From Pseudomonas nicosulfuronedens (GTDB lineage Bacteria > Pseudomonadota > Gammaproteobacteria > Pseudomonadales > Pseudomonadaceae), in contig NZ_SWDV01000049.1 of the NCBI RefSeq assembly GCF_005877905.1, positions 1 to 54,119 of the forward strand: a stretch of DNA of 54,119 nt, written 5' to 3'. A program made the position numbers and the translations under genes. The notes under the pieces are model-generated. The model was given only the letters and a program-made list of their open reading frames with translations. It was not told the origin of the DNA and made no database searches. This document shows, in pieces, positions 11,426 through 22,173 of the stretch. Position 1 is the first letter of the stretch; every line of letters begins with the position of its first letter.

Positions 11426-14136
11426 TGCGCAGCCTCCTGCAGACCTTCAGCGACGGCGCCGATGACACCGGCGGGAATGCCTTGCAGACCGATCGGCAGG
11501 GCGACCAGGCCAGCGCCCAGCTCTTCGCTCACACGCAGCGGCAGGCGCAGCTCCTGGCCCTTGACGGTCAGGCGGATGATCGCACCTTCGTTGACGCCCA
11601 GACGGTCAGCCTCGGCCTTGGCCAGAGTGATGTAGGTCTGCGGGATGCGTTCCTGCACCGGAGCGGCTTTCGAGGAGTTCTCCTCGCTGCCGAACAGGTG
11701 ATAGAAGGGCACCACCTTGAACTGGCTGGCGGCGGTGTGGAACGGTGCAGGAATCTCGCTGAACCACAGGGCTTCGCCCTTGGCCTCGATCAGGCGCACG
11801 CCCGGATCGCCGGCGCGCAGATGACCACCCACTTCGTCCTGGAACTTGTTCCAGGCCTGCGGGGAGTTCCAGCCTGGGGACCAGGCGAACGGAATCTGCT
11901 GACGCGGTTCGGTGCTGCCGGCGTAACCTTCCATGGAGAAGGCGAACGCGGAGTCGATGTCCTGCGGTTGGCGCGGCTCGCTGACATTGATGTTGGCGCG
12001 CATCGAGGTACGGCCGGAGTAGCGGTGCGGCTCGCGCGCCAGCTTCAGGCCCTTGATGCGGAACGCGGCGTTCGGCGCGGCCTCGCGGATGCCAGCCAGT
12101 TGCGGCTTGGCAGCGACGACGGCGTCGATCACGTGGTCCAGCTGGGTCCAGTCGACACGCTTGCCTTCCAGGGTGCTGTGCAGCGCGTGCAGCCAGCGCC
12201 AGCCTTCGCGGACCAGGTTGTCGGCGTTGTAGTAGGTCGGATCGTAGACCTGGAAGAAGCGTTGGGCGCGGCCTTCCTGGCTGACCAGGGTGCCATCGCC
12301 TTCGGCGAAGCTGGCGGCCGGCAGCAGGACGGTGGCCTTGGCGCTGGTGGCGGTCTGCTGGTGGTCGGCGACGACTACGATCTTCGCGGTGGCCAGTGCA
12401 GCATCGACAGCGGCAGCGTCGGCGCGGCGGTACAGGTCGTTCTCCAGGATCACCACGGCATCGGCGGCGCCGGAGGTCAGCTGCTCGAGAGCGGCTTCGA
12501 TGGAGTCACCGCCGAAGAGGGCGAGGCCCAGGCTGTTGGCTTCCGGAACCACCAGGCTCAGGGAGCCGTTCTTCTCGCGGTTCTTCAGTGCGCTGGCGAT
12601 GTTGGCGGCGGCTTCGATCAGGGCGTTGCTGCCCAGCGAGGTGCCGGAAACCACCAGCGGACGCTTGGCGGCAACCAGAGCATCGGCGATGCGCTGGGCC
12701 AGGGCGGCGGCTTCGGTGTCGAGGCCGACGACGGCCGGAGCGCTCGGGTCGATGGCGTGGGCCACAGCGAAGCCCAGGCGGGCCAGGTCTTCGGTGGCGG
12801 CGTGCACGCACTCGGCGGCCACGTCGTCCAGGCGGGTTTCATCCAGGCTGGCGATGAACAGCGGGTTCATCTCGTGCTGGGCGATGGTCTTCACTGCGGC
12901 GTCGAGCCACGGCTGGATCTTCATCGCGGCGGCCATGTCCTCGCCCTTGCCTTTCACCGACTGGCGCAGGGCCAGGGCGATACGGGCAGCGGTCTGGGTC
13001 AGGTCTTCGCCGAGCACGAACACTGCGTCGTGGTCTTCGATGTCGCGGATGGTCGGCACCGGCAGCGGGCCGTCCTGCATCACTTTCAGCACCAGTTGCA
13101 GGCGTTGCAGCTCGTCAGCGGAGATGCCGCTGTAGAAGTTCTGCGCGCCGACCAGTTCGGTCAGGGCGTAGTTGCTTTCCAGGCTGGCACGCGGCGAACC
13201 GATACCGATGACCTTGCGGCCCTTGAGCAGGGCAGCGGTCTGGTCGAGGGCGCCATCCAGCGAGAGCTTCTGCTTGCTCAGCATCAGCTGCGGTTGGCGC
13301 GGGCGGTCTTCGCGGTTGACGTAGCCGTAGCCGAAGCGGCCGCGGTCGCAGAGGAAGTAGTGGTTCACCGAGCCGTTGTAGCGGTTCTCGATGCGGCGGA
13401 TTTCACCGTAACGCTCACCGGGGCTGATATTGCAGCCGCTGGAGCAGCCATGGCAGATGCTCGGGGCGAACTGCATGTCCCACTTGCGGTTGTAGCGCTC
13501 GGAGTGGGTCTTGTCGGTGAACACGCCGGTCGGGCAGACCTCGGTCAGGTTGCCGGAGAATTCGCTCTCCAGTACACCGTCCTCGATACGGCCGAAGTAG
13601 ACGTTGTCGTGCGCGCCGTAGACGCCCAGGTCGGTGCCGCCGGCATAGTCCTTGTAGTAACGGACGCAACGGTAGCAGGCGATGCAGCGGTTCATCTCGT
13701 GGGCGATGAACGGGCCGAGCTCCTGGTTCTGGTGGGTGCGCTTGGTGAAGCGGTACCGGCGCTGGTTGTGGCCGGTCATCACCGTCATGTCCTGCAGGTG
13801 GCAGTGACCGCCTTCCTCGCAGACCGGGCAGTCGTGCGGGTGGTTGGTCATCAGCCATTCGACGACGCTGGCGCGGAACTGCTTGGCCTCTTCGTCCTCG
13901 ATGGAAATCCAGGTGTTGTCGGTGGCGGGAGTCATGCAGGACATGACGAGACGACCGCGTTTGTCGTTCTCGTCGGTGTACTGCTTGACCGCGCACTGGC
14001 GGCATGCGCCGACGCTTCCGAGCGCCGGGTGCCAGCAGAAGTAGGGGATGTCGAGACCGAGGGAGAGACAGGCCTGCAACAGGTTGTCCGCTCCGTCGAC
14101 TTCTAACGTCTTGCCGTCTACGTGGATCGTGGCCAT
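11422..14136 (-). CDS. nuoG: NADH-quinone oxidoreductase subunit G
   Basis: 904-residue iron-sulfur subunit of the NADH module. The N-terminal ferredoxin domain binds N1b ([15 protein letters not shown] plus an upstream cysteine), then a His-Cys motif for N5 ([12 protein letters not shown]), N4 ligands ([13 protein letters not shown] and CPTGVF), and the extra N7 motif [13 protein letters not shown] found in some bacteria. The remainder is a molybdopterin-oxidoreductase-like fold without cofactor. Length agrees with pseudomonad NuoG. The 128-base gap to nuoF is the only long gap in the operon. Confidence 0.97.
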   Translation of the reverse strand: MATIHVDGKTLEVDGADNLLQACLSLGLDIPYFCWHPALGSVGACRQCAVKQYTDENDKRGRLVMSCMTPATDNTWISIEDEEAKQFRASVVEWLMTNHPHDCPVCEEGGHCHLQDMTVMTGHNQRRYRFTKRTHQNQELGPFIAHEMNRCIACYRCVRYYKDYAGGTDLGVYGAHDNVYFGRIEDGVLESEFSGNLTEVCPTGVFTDKTHSERYNRKWDMQFAPSICHGCSSGCNISPGERYGEIRRIENRYNGSVNHYFLCDRGRFGYGYVNREDRPRQPQLMLSKQKLSLDGALDQTAALLKGRKVIGIGSPRASLESNYALTELVGAQNFYSGISADELQRLQLVLKVMQDGPLPVPTIRDIEDHDAVFVLGEDLTQTAARIALALRQSVKGKGEDMAAAMKIQPWLDAAVKTIAQHEMNPLFIASLDETRLDDVAAECVHAATEDLARLGFAVAHAIDPSAPAVVGLDTEAAALAQRIADALVAAKRPLVVSGTSLGSNALIEAAANIASALKNREKNGSLSLVVPEANSLGLALFGGDSIEAALEQLTSGAADAVVILENDLYRRADAAAVDAALATAKIVVVADHQQTATSAKATVLLPAASFAEGDGTLVSQEGRAQRFFQVYDPTYYNADNLVREGWRWLHALHSTLEGKRVDWTQLDHVIDAVVAAKPQLAGIREAAPNAAFRIKGLKLAREPHRYSGRTSMRANINVSEPRQPQDIDSAFAFSMEGYAGSTEPRQQIPFAWSPGWNSPQAWNKFQDEVGGHLRAGDPGVRLIEAKGEALWFSEIPAPFHTAASQFKVVPFYHLFGSEENSSKAAPVQERIPQTYITLAKAEADRLGVNEGAIIRLTVKGQELRLPLRVSEELGAGLVALPIGLQGIPAGVIGAVAEGLQEAAQ

Positions 14137-14234
14137 GGGTCTAAGTCTTCGTTGGCCCGTTGTCAGCGGGCGTGGCTAATAGAAATCACGGTTTCATCGG
14201 GCCGGCGGCACGCCGCGGCACTGCAACGAAACAA

Positions 14235-14255
14235 CGCCGGGCGCAGTGCCCGGCG
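14235..14255 (-). terminator. Stem-loop between nuoF and nuoG (possible attenuator or processing site)
   Basis: Perfect 8-bp stem CGCCGGGC/GCCCGGCG with a five-base loop inside the 128-base nuoF-nuoG gap. On the transcript it is followed by a moderately U-rich run (UUGUUUCGUUG), weaker than a full terminator. Could tune nuoG-N expression or mark an RNA cleavage site. Function inferred from structure only. Confidence 0.45.
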
Positions 14256-14264
14256 ATCAAAGCA

Positions 14265-15614
14265 TCAAGCGCCGACAGTCTGCGGTGCTTGTACGGCCTG
14301 AGCCTGGCGGGAAATGCCCGCTTCGAACTCGGGACGGAAATACTTCAGTGCGCTGCCCAGCGGCTCGACGGCACCCGGTGCGTGGGCACAGAAGGTCTTG
14401 CCTGGGCCGAGGAAGTTGACAAGCTGCTCGAGGGTTTCCAGGTCGCCCTGGGCGCCTTCGCCTTTCTCCAGCGCGCGCAGTACCTTCACGCTCCACGGCA
14501 GGCCGTCACGGCACGGCGTGCACCAGCCGCACGATTCGCGGGCGAAGAACTCTTCCATGTTGCGCAGCAGGGAAACCATGTTGACGCTGTCGTCCACTGC
14601 CATGGCCAGACCGGTGCCCATACGGGTGCCGACCTTGGCGACGCCGCCGGCGTAGAACAGCGCGTCCAGGTGCTCCGGCAGGAGGAAGCCGGTGCCGGCG
14701 CCGCCCGGCTGCCAGGCCTTGAGCTTGTAGCCGTCGCGCATGCCGCCGGCGTAGTCCTCGAACAGCTCGCGGGCCGGAAGGCCGAAGGGCAGTTCCCAGA
14801 TACCGGGGTTCTTCACCTTGCCGGAGAAGCCCATGAGCTTGGTGCCCATGTCTTCGCTGCCCGGACGGGCGAGGCCCTTGTACCAGTCGACGCCGTGCTC
14901 GACGATCGCCGGCACGTTGCACAGGGTCTCGACGTTGTTCACGCAGGTCGGCTTGCCCCACACGCCAACGGCGGCGGGGAAGGGCGGCTTGGAGCGCGGG
15001 TTGGCGCGGCGGCCTTCCAGCGAGTTGATCAGTGCAGTCTCTTCGCCACAGATGTAGCGACCGGCGCCGGTGTGGACGAACAGCTCGAAATCGAAGCCGC
15101 TGCCGAGGATGTTCTTGCCCAGCAGGCCGGCGGCCTTGGCTTCATCGATGGCGCGGTTCAGGTTACGGGCCGCGTCGACGTACTCGCCGCGCAGGAAGAT
15201 GTAGCCGCGGTAGGCCTTGAGGGCGCGCGCGGAGATCAGCATGCCTTCCACCAGCAGGTGCGGCAGCTGCTCCATGAGCATGCGGTCCTTCCAGGTGTTG
15301 GGCTCCATCTCGTCCGCGTTGCACAGCAGGTAGCGGATGTTGAGGGATTCGTCCTTGGGCATCAGGCCCCACTTCACGCCGGTGGGGAAGCCCGCACCAC
15401 CGCGGCCCTTGAGGCCGGAGTCCTTGACGGTCTGGACGATGTCGTCGGTGGCCATCTGCGCCAGCGCCTTGCGCGCGGCGGCATAGCCATTCTTCGACTG
15501 GTATTCCTCCAGCCAGACCGGGGCGCCGTCGTCACGCAGGCGCCAGGTCAGCGGATGGGTTTCGGCCGCGCGCGCGGTGCGGTTGGGCGTGCCGTAGGAG
15601 GTGAGGCGACTCAT
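14265..15614 (-). CDS. nuoF: NADH-quinone oxidoreductase subunit F
   Basis: 449-residue NADH- and FMN-binding subunit of complex I, where electrons enter. Seen: [10 protein letters not shown] (nucleotide loop), the FMN region, and the N3 cluster motif [12 protein letters not shown] near residue 350. Start chosen at ATG 15614, which overlaps the nuoE stop by four bases and gives [14 protein letters not shown]; upstream reading lies inside nuoE and is not family-like. Confidence 0.97.
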   Translation of the reverse strand: MSRLTSYGTPNRTARAAETHPLTWRLRDDGAPVWLEEYQSKNGYAAARKALAQMATDDIVQTVKDSGLKGRGGAGFPTGVKWGLMPKDESLNIRYLLCNADEMEPNTWKDRMLMEQLPHLLVEGMLISARALKAYRGYIFLRGEYVDAARNLNRAIDEAKAAGLLGKNILGSGFDFELFVHTGAGRYICGEETALINSLEGRRANPRSKPPFPAAVGVWGKPTCVNNVETLCNVPAIVEHGVDWYKGLARPGSEDMGTKLMGFSGKVKNPGIWELPFGLPARELFEDYAGGMRDGYKLKAWQPGGAGTGFLLPEHLDALFYAGGVAKVGTRMGTGLAMAVDDSVNMVSLLRNMEEFFARESCGWCTPCRDGLPWSVKVLRALEKGEGAQGDLETLEQLVNFLGPGKTFCAHAPGAVEPLGSALKYFRPEFEAGISRQAQAVQAPQTVGA

Positions 15615-16105
15615 GCGTAGGCCTCCAGCAGTTTGGCGACGCCGTCGGGACGCAGGTCGCCGAAGGTGTCGTCGTCGATCATCATCGCCGGGGCCTTGTC
15701 GCAGTTGCCCAGGCAGCACACCGGCAGCAGGGTGAAGCGGCCGTCGGCGGTGGTCTGGCCGAGGCCGATGCCCAGCTGCTTCTGGATCTCGCCAACCACG
15801 GACTCGTGACCGCCGATGTAGCAGACCATGCTGTCACAGACGCGGATGATGTGGCGGCCGACCGGCTGGCGGAAGATCTGGCTATAGAAGGTAGCCACAC
15901 CCTCGACGTCGCTGTCGGGGATGCCGAGGATGTCGGCGATGGCCGGAATGGCGCCGTCCGGCACCCAGCCGCGCTGCTTCTGAACGATCTTCAGGGCTTC
16001 GATGGACGCCGCGCGGGAGTCCTCGTAGTGATGCATTTCGTGCTCGATGGCCGAGCGCTCGGTTTCGCTGAGTTCGAAACGATCAGTCTGGATAAGGGTA
16101 CTCAT
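15611..16105 (-). CDS. nuoE: NADH-quinone oxidoreductase subunit E
   Basis: 164-residue thioredoxin-like subunit holding the 2Fe-2S cluster N1a. The four ligand cysteines are at 90 and 95 (CDSMVC) and 131 and 135 (CLGNC), the standard spacing. ATG at 16105 lies two bases after the nuoCD stop; the 3' end overlaps nuoF by four bases. Confidence 0.97.
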   Translation of the reverse strand: MSTLIQTDRFELSETERSAIEHEMHHYEDSRAASIEALKIVQKQRGWVPDGAIPAIADILGIPDSDVEGVATFYSQIFRQPVGRHIIRVCDSMVCYIGGHESVVGEIQKQLGIGLGQTTADGRFTLLPVCCLGNCDKAPAMMIDDDTFGDLRPDGVAKLLEAYA

Positions 16106-16107
16106 GA

Positions 16108-17889
16108 TCAGCGGTCCACGTCGGCCATAACGAAGTCGATACTGCCCAGATAAGCGATCAGGTCAGCAATCATGCTGCCGTTGATCACCGACGGAATCTG
16201 CTGCAGGTGCGGGAAGCTGGGCGTCCGGATGCGGGTCCGGTAGCTCATGGTGCTGCCATCGCTCGTCAGGTAGTAGCTGTTGATGCCCTTGGTCGCTTCC
16301 ACCATCTGGAAGGCTTCGTTGGCCGGCATGACCGGGCCCCAGGAAACCTGCAGGAAGTGGGTGATGAGGGTCTCGATGTGCTGCAGCGTGCGCTCTTTGG
16401 GCGGCGGCGTGGTCAGCGGGTGATCCGCCTTGTACGGGCCTTCGGGCATGTTCTTCAGGCACTGCTCGATGATGCGCAGGCTCTGGCGCATCTCGCCCAT
16501 CTTGACCATGCAGCGGTCGTAGGCGTCGCCGTTGGCCGCCAGCGGTACTTCGAACTCGAAGTTCTCGTAGCCGGAGTAGGGGCGGGCCTTGCGCAGGTCG
16601 AAGTCGCAGCCGGTGGCGCGCAGGCCGGCGCCGGTGGTGCCCCATTCCAGCGCTTCCTTGGTGTTGTACTGGGCAACGCCGATGGTACGGCCACGCAGGA
16701 TGCTGTTCTTCAGGGCGGCGGTTTCGTACTCGTCCAGACGCTTGGGCATCCAGTCGAGGAATTCGCGAACCAGCTTGTCCCAGCCGCGCGGCAGGTCGTG
16801 GGCGACGCCGCCGATGCGGTACCAGGCCGGGTGCAGGCGGAAGCCGGTGATGGCTTCGACGACCTTGTAGGCGCGCTGACGGTCGGTGAAGGTGAAGAAC
16901 ACCGGGGTCATCGCACCCACGTCCTGGATGTAGGTACCCAGGTACAGAAGGTGGTTCAGGATGCGGAAGAACTCCGACATCATGATGCGGATGACGTCGA
17001 CGCGCTGCGGCACCTTGATGCCGGCGAGCTTCTCGACCGAGAGCACATACGGCAGGTTGTTCATCACGCCGCCGAGGTAGTCGATACGGTCGGTGTAGGG
17101 GATGAAGCTGTGCCAGGACTGGCGCTCGGCCATCTTCTCGGCGCCACGGTGGTGGTAGCCGATCTCCGGAACGCAGTCGAGGATCTCTTCACCGTCCAGC
17201 TGCAGGATGATGCGGAACGCACCGTGCGCGGAAGGGTGGTTCGGACCCAGGTTGAGGAACATGAAGTCCTCGTTCTCGCCGTGGCGCTTCATGCCCCAGT
17301 CTTCGGGCTTGAAACGCAGGGCTTCCTGCTCGAGGTCCTGCTTGGCGGCGGACAGCGCGTAGGGATCGAACTCGGTGGCGCGCGCCGGGTAGTCCTTGCG
17401 CAGCGGATGACCTTCCCAGGTCGGCGGCATCAGCATGCGGGTCAGGTGCGGGTGACCATTGAAGGTGATCCCGTACATGTCCCAGACCTCGCGCTCGTAC
17501 CAGTTGGCGTTCGGCCAGATACGGGTGGCGGTGGGTACGTTGAGGTCGCCTTCGGACAAGGCCACCTTGATCATCACGTCACTATTACGCTCGAGCGACA
17601 TCAGGTGGTAGAACACGCTGAAGTCGGCACCCGGCAGGCTGCGACGGTGGGTGCGCAGGCGCTCGTCGACACCGTGCAGGTCATAGAGCATGACGTACGG
17701 CTTGGGCACATTGCGCAGGAAGGTGAGGACGTCGATCAGGCGCTCACGGGCAACCCAGAGCACCGGCATGCCGGTGCGGGTGGCCTGGACGGTGAAGGTC
17801 TCGGCGCCAAAGCGGGAATTCAGTTCGACGACGATGTCTTGGTCGTCTGCCTTGTAAGGCGGGATGTACAGAGCGGAGTCTGCATTCAT
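16108..17889 (-). CDS. nuoC: NADH-quinone oxidoreductase fused subunit C/D
   Basis: 593-residue fusion of the 30-kDa (NuoC, about residues 1-190) and 49-kDa (NuoD, about 200-593) subunits, as in E. coli and pseudomonads (often named nuoCD). NuoC carries the family segment [20 protein letters not shown]; NuoD carries [14 protein letters not shown], the quinone-site loop, and the C-terminal DIVMGEVDR-like end (here [11 protein letters not shown]). A 59-base gap separates it from nuoB. Confidence 0.97.
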   Translation of the reverse strand: MNADSALYIPPYKADDQDIVVELNSRFGAETFTVQATRTGMPVLWVARERLIDVLTFLRNVPKPYVMLYDLHGVDERLRTHRRSLPGADFSVFYHLMSLERNSDVMIKVALSEGDLNVPTATRIWPNANWYEREVWDMYGITFNGHPHLTRMLMPPTWEGHPLRKDYPARATEFDPYALSAAKQDLEQEALRFKPEDWGMKRHGENEDFMFLNLGPNHPSAHGAFRIILQLDGEEILDCVPEIGYHHRGAEKMAERQSWHSFIPYTDRIDYLGGVMNNLPYVLSVEKLAGIKVPQRVDVIRIMMSEFFRILNHLLYLGTYIQDVGAMTPVFFTFTDRQRAYKVVEAITGFRLHPAWYRIGGVAHDLPRGWDKLVREFLDWMPKRLDEYETAALKNSILRGRTIGVAQYNTKEALEWGTTGAGLRATGCDFDLRKARPYSGYENFEFEVPLAANGDAYDRCMVKMGEMRQSLRIIEQCLKNMPEGPYKADHPLTTPPPKERTLQHIETLITHFLQVSWGPVMPANEAFQMVEATKGINSYYLTSDGSTMSYRTRIRTPSFPHLQQIPSVINGSMIADLIAYLGSIDFVMADVDR

Positions 17890-17948
17890 AGTCTTTAAGT
17901 CACTCGGTCAACGGTGGAGTGAAAACGGGCCTCTCGTGGAGGGCCGGA

Positions 17949-18626
17949 TCACACTTCGTCGGGGCTGCGCAGGTTGGTGACCGCAATGCGCTGTTCGCGC
18001 TTGAGATCCTTCTGGGCAGGCATGTCGGCGCGATAGACGCCTTGATCGCCTACAACCCAGGACAACGGGCGACGCTCCTGGCCGATGGATTCCTGCAGCA
18101 GCATCAGGCCTTGCAGGAACGCCTCCGGACGGGGCGGGCAGCCAGGGATGTACACGTCCACGGGGAGGAACTTGTCGACCCCCTGAACGACCGAGTAGAT
18201 GTCGTACATGCCGCCGGAGTTGGCGCACGACCCCATCGAGATCACCCACTTGGGTTCCAGCATCTGCTCGTACAGGCGCTGGATGACCGGGGCCATCTTG
18301 ATGAAGCAGGTGCCGGCGATGACCATGAAGTCAGCCTGGCGCGGCGATGCACGGATCACTTCGGCGCCGAAACGGGCGATGTCGTGTGGCGCGGTGAACG
18401 CCGTGGTCATCTCCACGTAGCAGCAGGACAGCCCGAAGTTGTACGGCCACAGGGAGTTCTTGCGACCCCAGTTCACCGCACCGTTGAGAACATCCTCGAG
18501 CTTGCCCATGAAGATGTTCTTGTGGACCTGCCCTTCGATGAGCGGGTCTTCTACCGTTTCGCGTTCGCCGATCGGGTATTGATCGTTGGGCGCATCCGGA
18601 TCGATCCGGGTAAGTTTGTATTGCAT
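17949..18626 (-). CDS. nuoB: NADH-quinone oxidoreductase subunit B
   Basis: 225-residue subunit carrying cluster N2, the last electron carrier before quinone. Ligands: tandem cysteines 68-69 (GLSCCYVEM), Cys132 (GSCANSGG) and Cys161 (PGCPPRPE). Start chosen at ATG 18626 ([13 protein letters not shown]) because GAGG lies 8 bases upstream and the length matches P. aeruginosa; a TTG two codons earlier is the alternative. Confidence 0.96.
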   Translation of the reverse strand: MQYKLTRIDPDAPNDQYPIGERETVEDPLIEGQVHKNIFMGKLEDVLNGAVNWGRKNSLWPYNFGLSCCYVEMTTAFTAPHDIARFGAEVIRASPRQADFMVIAGTCFIKMAPVIQRLYEQMLEPKWVISMGSCANSGGMYDIYSVVQGVDKFLPVDVYIPGCPPRPEAFLQGLMLLQESIGQERRPLSWVVGDQGVYRADMPAQKDLKREQRIAVTNLRSPDEV

Positions 18627-18636
18627 CGCCAAAGCC

Positions 18637-19050
18637 TCATTGTTTTAGCTTCGCCTGCCGTGCGCGACGTGCCGCCGGCGCCCAATCGAGCGCGCCGATA
18701 CGCCACAGGTAGACAAGACCTGCCAACAGAATTGCTATGAAAATGGTTGCCTCGATCAGACCGGCCCAGCCGCTTTCACGGACGGACACTGACCAGGCGA
18801 AAAGGAAGAGGGCTTCGACGTCGAAGATCACGAAGAGCATCGCGACCAGATAGAATTTTGCCGACAGGCGCAGGCGGGCGCTGCCGGTAGGAACGATCCC
18901 CGATTCGAACGGTTCGTTCTTGCTGCGACCAAATGCCTTACTGCCAAGCAGGCTGGAAACCCCTAGCATGAAGGCGAGCAGGCCCAGCACTCCTAAAAGG
19001 AAGGCGGCGAGTCCCCAGTGTTGAGCTGCAAGTTCAGCTGGATTGGGCAT
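18637..19050 (-). CDS. nuoA: NADH-quinone oxidoreductase subunit A
   Basis: 137-residue, three-helix membrane subunit at the quinone-site junction of complex I. The conserved loop ([15 protein letters not shown]) and the helix-2 segment [19 protein letters not shown] are both present. First gene of the operon; AAGGAG lies about 8 bases before the ATG. The C-terminus is basic ([10 protein letters not shown]). Confidence 0.96.
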   Translation of the reverse strand: MPNPAELAAQHWGLAAFLLGVLGLLAFMLGVSSLLGSKAFGRSKNEPFESGIVPTGSARLRLSAKFYLVAMLFVIFDVEALFLFAWSVSVRESGWAGLIEATIFIAILLAGLVYLWRIGALDWAPAARRARQAKLKQ

Positions 19051-19163
19051 GCCGATACTCCTTCCTACAAATAACGATTGTCTTGGGTTCCAGGCGCAAC
19101 GCCTGACTACTGCGAACCCGACAACTCAAGGATAGTGAGCTAAGGGTTCAGGTCATCTTTCCA

Positions 19164-19193
19164 ATTTTATGCCCAAAGCCTTCAGCAAGTAAA
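19164..19193 (-). promoter_or_regulatory. Candidate sigma-70 promoter of the nuo operon
   Basis: Minus-strand TTTACT (19188-19193) and TAAAAT (19164-19169) separated by 18 bases, inside the AT-rich region. This would give a leader of about 105 bases before nuoA. The -10 is good and the -35 poor. Pattern only. Confidence 0.4.
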
Positions 19194-19352
19194 TTTTTCC
19201 AACACAAACAGATGCTTCTATTTCGGGCAAAAGGCTTTTGCATTTCCCGTAGCGCCCTGTTTGCGCGGCTCTGGATGCCTAGTGTGGCGGCACTTCGGCT
19301 TTGGTCGAATAGTACTTTCGAGGTATTTGCCCGCAATAAATCGGCATTCTAT

Positions 19353-19373
19353 AAATGATAAATATTATCATTT
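19353..19373. promoter_or_regulatory. Fur-box-like palindrome upstream of nuo
   Basis: Perfect 9-bp inverted repeat AAATGATAA / TTATCATTT around ATA. Its core TGATAAATATTATCA matches the Fur 7-1-7 motif (TGATAAT, any base, ATTATCA) at 13 of 14 positions. Centred about 310 bases before nuoA and about 200 bases upstream of the candidate promoter. Fur binding is inferred. Confidence 0.55.
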
Positions 19374-19491
19374 GCAGTGTCGTATATCCGTAACTTTACT
19401 ACATATAAGCGCCGGGGCTTTTATTTCGCCTGGTATCCGACTTCGAATTATTCCTCTGTGAATTCGTTGGTCGTCCAGGCTTGCGGGTGGT

Positions 19492-19992
19492 TCAATTTCC
19501 TTTCCGGACCCACGCCCAGCGCATCTCGCAGCGCACCGGTTCGGCCCCGGAGTCGTCGAGAAGGGTGACCTGGACCAGTGCTTCGCCTCGATCTTCTTCC
19601 TGCATTGCGCGGCGCTGTTCCGGTGTCAGCGTGGCGATGGCGCGCAGGCTGCCGCTGGCCCGGCGCAGGTAGTCCACCTTGAGGGTCTTGATCAGCGGCA
19701 GCTTGTGATCCGGCAGGTTCATGCCAACCATGCAGCCGCTGGCGGATTCGGCCAGCAGCGCCATGGCGGCAGCGTGAACGCCGCCGATGTGATTACGGGC
19801 GCGGCGGTGGTTGGCCAGGCTCATGCGCACTTCGCTGTCGGAGAGCTTCTGGATGCGTACGCCAGCCGTGCCGGCGAAGCGCACCTGGGAGCAGAACAGT
19901 CGGCTGAGCAGCGGCTCGTGAAGACAGCGCGGGAGGCGCTGGATGAGATGGGCGGCGAGTGCGAGGCGGTTGCGCTTGGGCATGCCTTTCAT
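19492..19992 (-). CDS. DUF4442 hotdog-fold protein, thioesterase-like
   Basis: 166-residue protein of the DUF4442 / PaaI-like hotdog superfamily. Seen: the central helix region HIGGVHAAAMALLAESASG, typical of hotdog thioesterases, followed by beta strands including TLKVDYLRRASGSLRAIATL. Relatives act on acyl-CoA thioesters or are uncharacterised; substrate unknown. Start taken at ATG 19992 (MKGMPKRN); the ATG three codons later is possible. Lies between aceA and the nuo region, transcribed like both. Confidence 0.75.
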   Translation of the reverse strand: MKGMPKRNRLALAAHLIQRLPRCLHEPLLSRLFCSQVRFAGTAGVRIQKLSDSEVRMSLANHRRARNHIGGVHAAAMALLAESASGCMVGMNLPDHKLPLIKTLKVDYLRRASGSLRAIATLTPEQRRAMQEEDRGEALVQVTLLDDSGAEPVRCEMRWAWVRKGN

Positions 19993-20105
19993 GGAGGGGC
20001 ATTTCCATTCATATAAAGGAAGCGCGAGGCTGGCAGGTCGAGGCGAGCCTGCCCTTGGCGGGCGGGGAGAAGACGTCTGGCGGTTCGGCCAAGCACAAAA
20101 AAGCA

Positions 20106-20129
20106 AAACCCCGGCCGAGGCCGGGGTTT
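20106..20129 (-). terminator. Intrinsic terminator of aceA
   Basis: AAACCCCGGC/GCCGGGGTTT stem with a tetraloop, followed on the minus strand by GCTTTTTT (plus 20097-20104). A second, smaller hairpin (20141-20158, CCAGCCC/GGGCTGG) sits between it and the aceA stop codon. Confidence 0.92.
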
Positions 20130-20169
20130 CGTGGAGCCTGCCAGCCCTGAGGGGCTGGTGAGCCAGTTC

Positions 20170-21765
20170 TTAGTGGAACTGGTTCATGGTGTTGTCTTTA
20201 CCCGAGGCTTTCAGAGCGGCTTCGCCAGCGAAGTACTCTTTGTGGTTGTCGCCGATGTCCGAGCCAGCCATGTTCTGGTGCTTGACGCAGGCGATGCCCT
20301 GACGCAGTTCCTGACGCTGAACGCCTTTCACGTAGGCCAGCATGCCCTGGTCGGCGAAGTAGCCTTTGGCCAGGTTGTCGGTCGACAGAGCGGCGGTGTG
20401 GTAGGTCGGCAGGGTGATCAGGTGGTGGAAGATGCCGGCGTGGGCAGAGCCATCGCGCTGGAAGGTACGGATCTTCTCGTCGGCAACCTGGGCCAGTTCG
20501 GTCTCGTCGTACTCGACGCTCATCAGCTTGGCGCGGTCGTAGGCGGAAACGTCCTTGCCTTCGGCGACGAATGCATCGAACACCTGCTGACGGAAGTTCA
20601 GGGTCCAGTTGAACGACGGGCTGTTGTTGTAAACCAGCTTGGCGTTCGGGATGACTTCGCGGATGCGGTCAACCATGCCCTTGATCTGGCCAACGTGCGG
20701 CTTCTCGGTTTCGATCCACAGCAGATCGGCGCCGTTCTGCAGCGAGGTGATGCAGTCCAGGACGCAGCGGTCTTCGCCGGTGCCCTTGCGGAACTGGAAC
20801 AGGTTGGAAGCCAGGCGCTTGGGACGCAGCAGCTTGCCGCCACGGTTGATCACCACGTCGCCGTTCTGCAGTTCGGCAGCGGAGACTTCTTCGCAATCCA
20901 GGAAGGAGTTGTACTGGTCGCCCAGGTCGCCCGGCTCTTTGGTCACGGCGATCTGCTTGGTCAGGCCGGCGCCCAGGGAGTCGGTGCGGGCAACGATCAC
21001 GCCATCGTCAACACCCAGTTCGAGGAACGCGTAGCGAACGGCGTTGATCTTGGCGAGGAAGTCTTCGTGCGGAACGGTCACTTTGCCGTCCTGGTGGCCG
21101 CACTGCTTCTCGTCGGAAACCTGGTTCTCGATCTGGATGCAGCAGGCACCGGCTTCGATCATTTTCTTGGCCAGCAGGTAGGTCGCTTCCGGGTTGCCGA
21201 AGCCGGCGTCGATGTCGGCGATGATCGGTACTACGTGGGTTTCGTAGCCGTCGATCTGGGCCTGGATTTCGTCCTGCTTGACTTTGTCGCCGGCGGCGCG
21301 AGCGCTGTCCAGGGCGGTGAAGAGCAGGTCCAGTTCGCGGGCGTCAGCCTGGCGCAGGAAGGTGTACAGCTCTTCGATCAGGCCGGAAACGGCGGTTTTC
21401 TCGTGCATGGACTGGTCGGGCAGCGGGCCGAAGTCGGAACGCAGCGCGGCAACCATCCAGCCGGACAGGTAGAGGTAGCGCTTGTTGGTGGTCTTCAGGT
21501 GCTTCTTGATCGAGATCAGCTTCTGCTGACCGATGAAGCCATGCCAGCAACCCAGGGATTGGGTGTAGACGGAGGTGTCGGCGTCATACTCGGCCATGTC
21601 CTTGCGCATGATGGCCGCAGTGTACTTGGCGATGTCGAGACCAGTCTTGAAGCGGTTCTGAGCGCGCATGCGGGCAACCGACTCGGGGTTGATAGCGCTC
21701 CAGCTGTTACCGGTTTTCTCTTTCAGAGCGGCAACGGCTTTGATGTCGTTTTGATAAGCGGACAT
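20170..21765 (-). CDS. aceA: Isocitrate lyase
   Basis: Cleaves isocitrate to glyoxylate and succinate, the first step of the glyoxylate shunt needed for growth on acetate, fatty acids or alcohols. 531 residues, the long form found in Pseudomonas. The catalytic cysteine loop is present as SDEKQCGHQDGK, close to the canonical KKCGH signature, with further active-site stretches SPSFNWT and NLFQFRKG. Start at ATG 21765, with a GGATT ribosome-site-like sequence upstream. It is preceded by a long non-coding region with an RccR-type operator and followed by two hairpins. Confidence 0.97.
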   Translation of the reverse strand: MSAYQNDIKAVAALKEKTGNSWSAINPESVARMRAQNRFKTGLDIAKYTAAIMRKDMAEYDADTSVYTQSLGCWHGFIGQQKLISIKKHLKTTNKRYLYLSGWMVAALRSDFGPLPDQSMHEKTAVSGLIEELYTFLRQADARELDLLFTALDSARAAGDKVKQDEIQAQIDGYETHVVPIIADIDAGFGNPEATYLLAKKMIEAGACCIQIENQVSDEKQCGHQDGKVTVPHEDFLAKINAVRYAFLELGVDDGVIVARTDSLGAGLTKQIAVTKEPGDLGDQYNSFLDCEEVSAAELQNGDVVINRGGKLLRPKRLASNLFQFRKGTGEDRCVLDCITSLQNGADLLWIETEKPHVGQIKGMVDRIREVIPNAKLVYNNSPSFNWTLNFRQQVFDAFVAEGKDVSAYDRAKLMSVEYDETELAQVADEKIRTFQRDGSAHAGIFHHLITLPTYHTAALSTDNLAKGYFADQGMLAYVKGVQRQELRQGIACVKHQNMAGSDIGDNHKEYFAGEAALKASGKDNTMNQFH

Positions 21766-22173
21766 GGTCAATCCTTCAAAGTATGTGTTTGGTTGAGCAC
21801 CGACTTACCCACTCAAGACCTGTATCGAAACGGTATTGGCTGCGGGTTGCTCGCCGCGGGATGGCGAAGGGGCGACCGAAAGAAGGAATGACGCTGGAGG
21901 AGTGGGGTAGAGCGGCGTACAGACGGGTGACTGCAGCGGTGACATCCAGAATCGCTTGCCGGCTCGTGGCAGCCGTTGGGCAATGGTGGACGGCTGAATC
22001 CGTCACTTCGTGCTGTTGCTAAGGCTTGCTTCCCCGTCCCTCAGGACAACCTCTTGCCAGTCGCAACCTCGTCGATCCGCCTTGTGGGCTTAACAACACG
22101 GACCTGCATGGCGGGTGGGCCACTGGCTCGGTCCGAAGGGCTTTGAGGCCCTCTGGTTAGCGGGAGCGAGGCC

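Larger units (their letters stand above)
19051..19491. other. AT-rich non-coding region upstream of the nuo operon
   Basis: 441 bases without a convincing gene. Much of 19140-19480 is clearly AT-richer than its surroundings. It holds a candidate nuo promoter (19164-19193) and a perfect Fur-like palindrome (19353-19373), both listed separately. The left end carries the nuoA ribosome site. No clear terminator for the gene ending at 19492 is seen, only a weak imperfect hairpin near 19407-19422. Confidence 0.6.

Noticed and set aside
19407..19422. Terminator for the DUF4442 gene
   Set aside because: AAGCG/GGCTT pairing is short and interrupted, and the distance from the stop codon is about 70 bases; too weak to list as a feature.
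22017..22068. Known riboswitch (glycine, guanidine or TPP type) in the aceA leader
   Set aside because: The hairpins are present, but none of the conserved cores of these classes could be matched.
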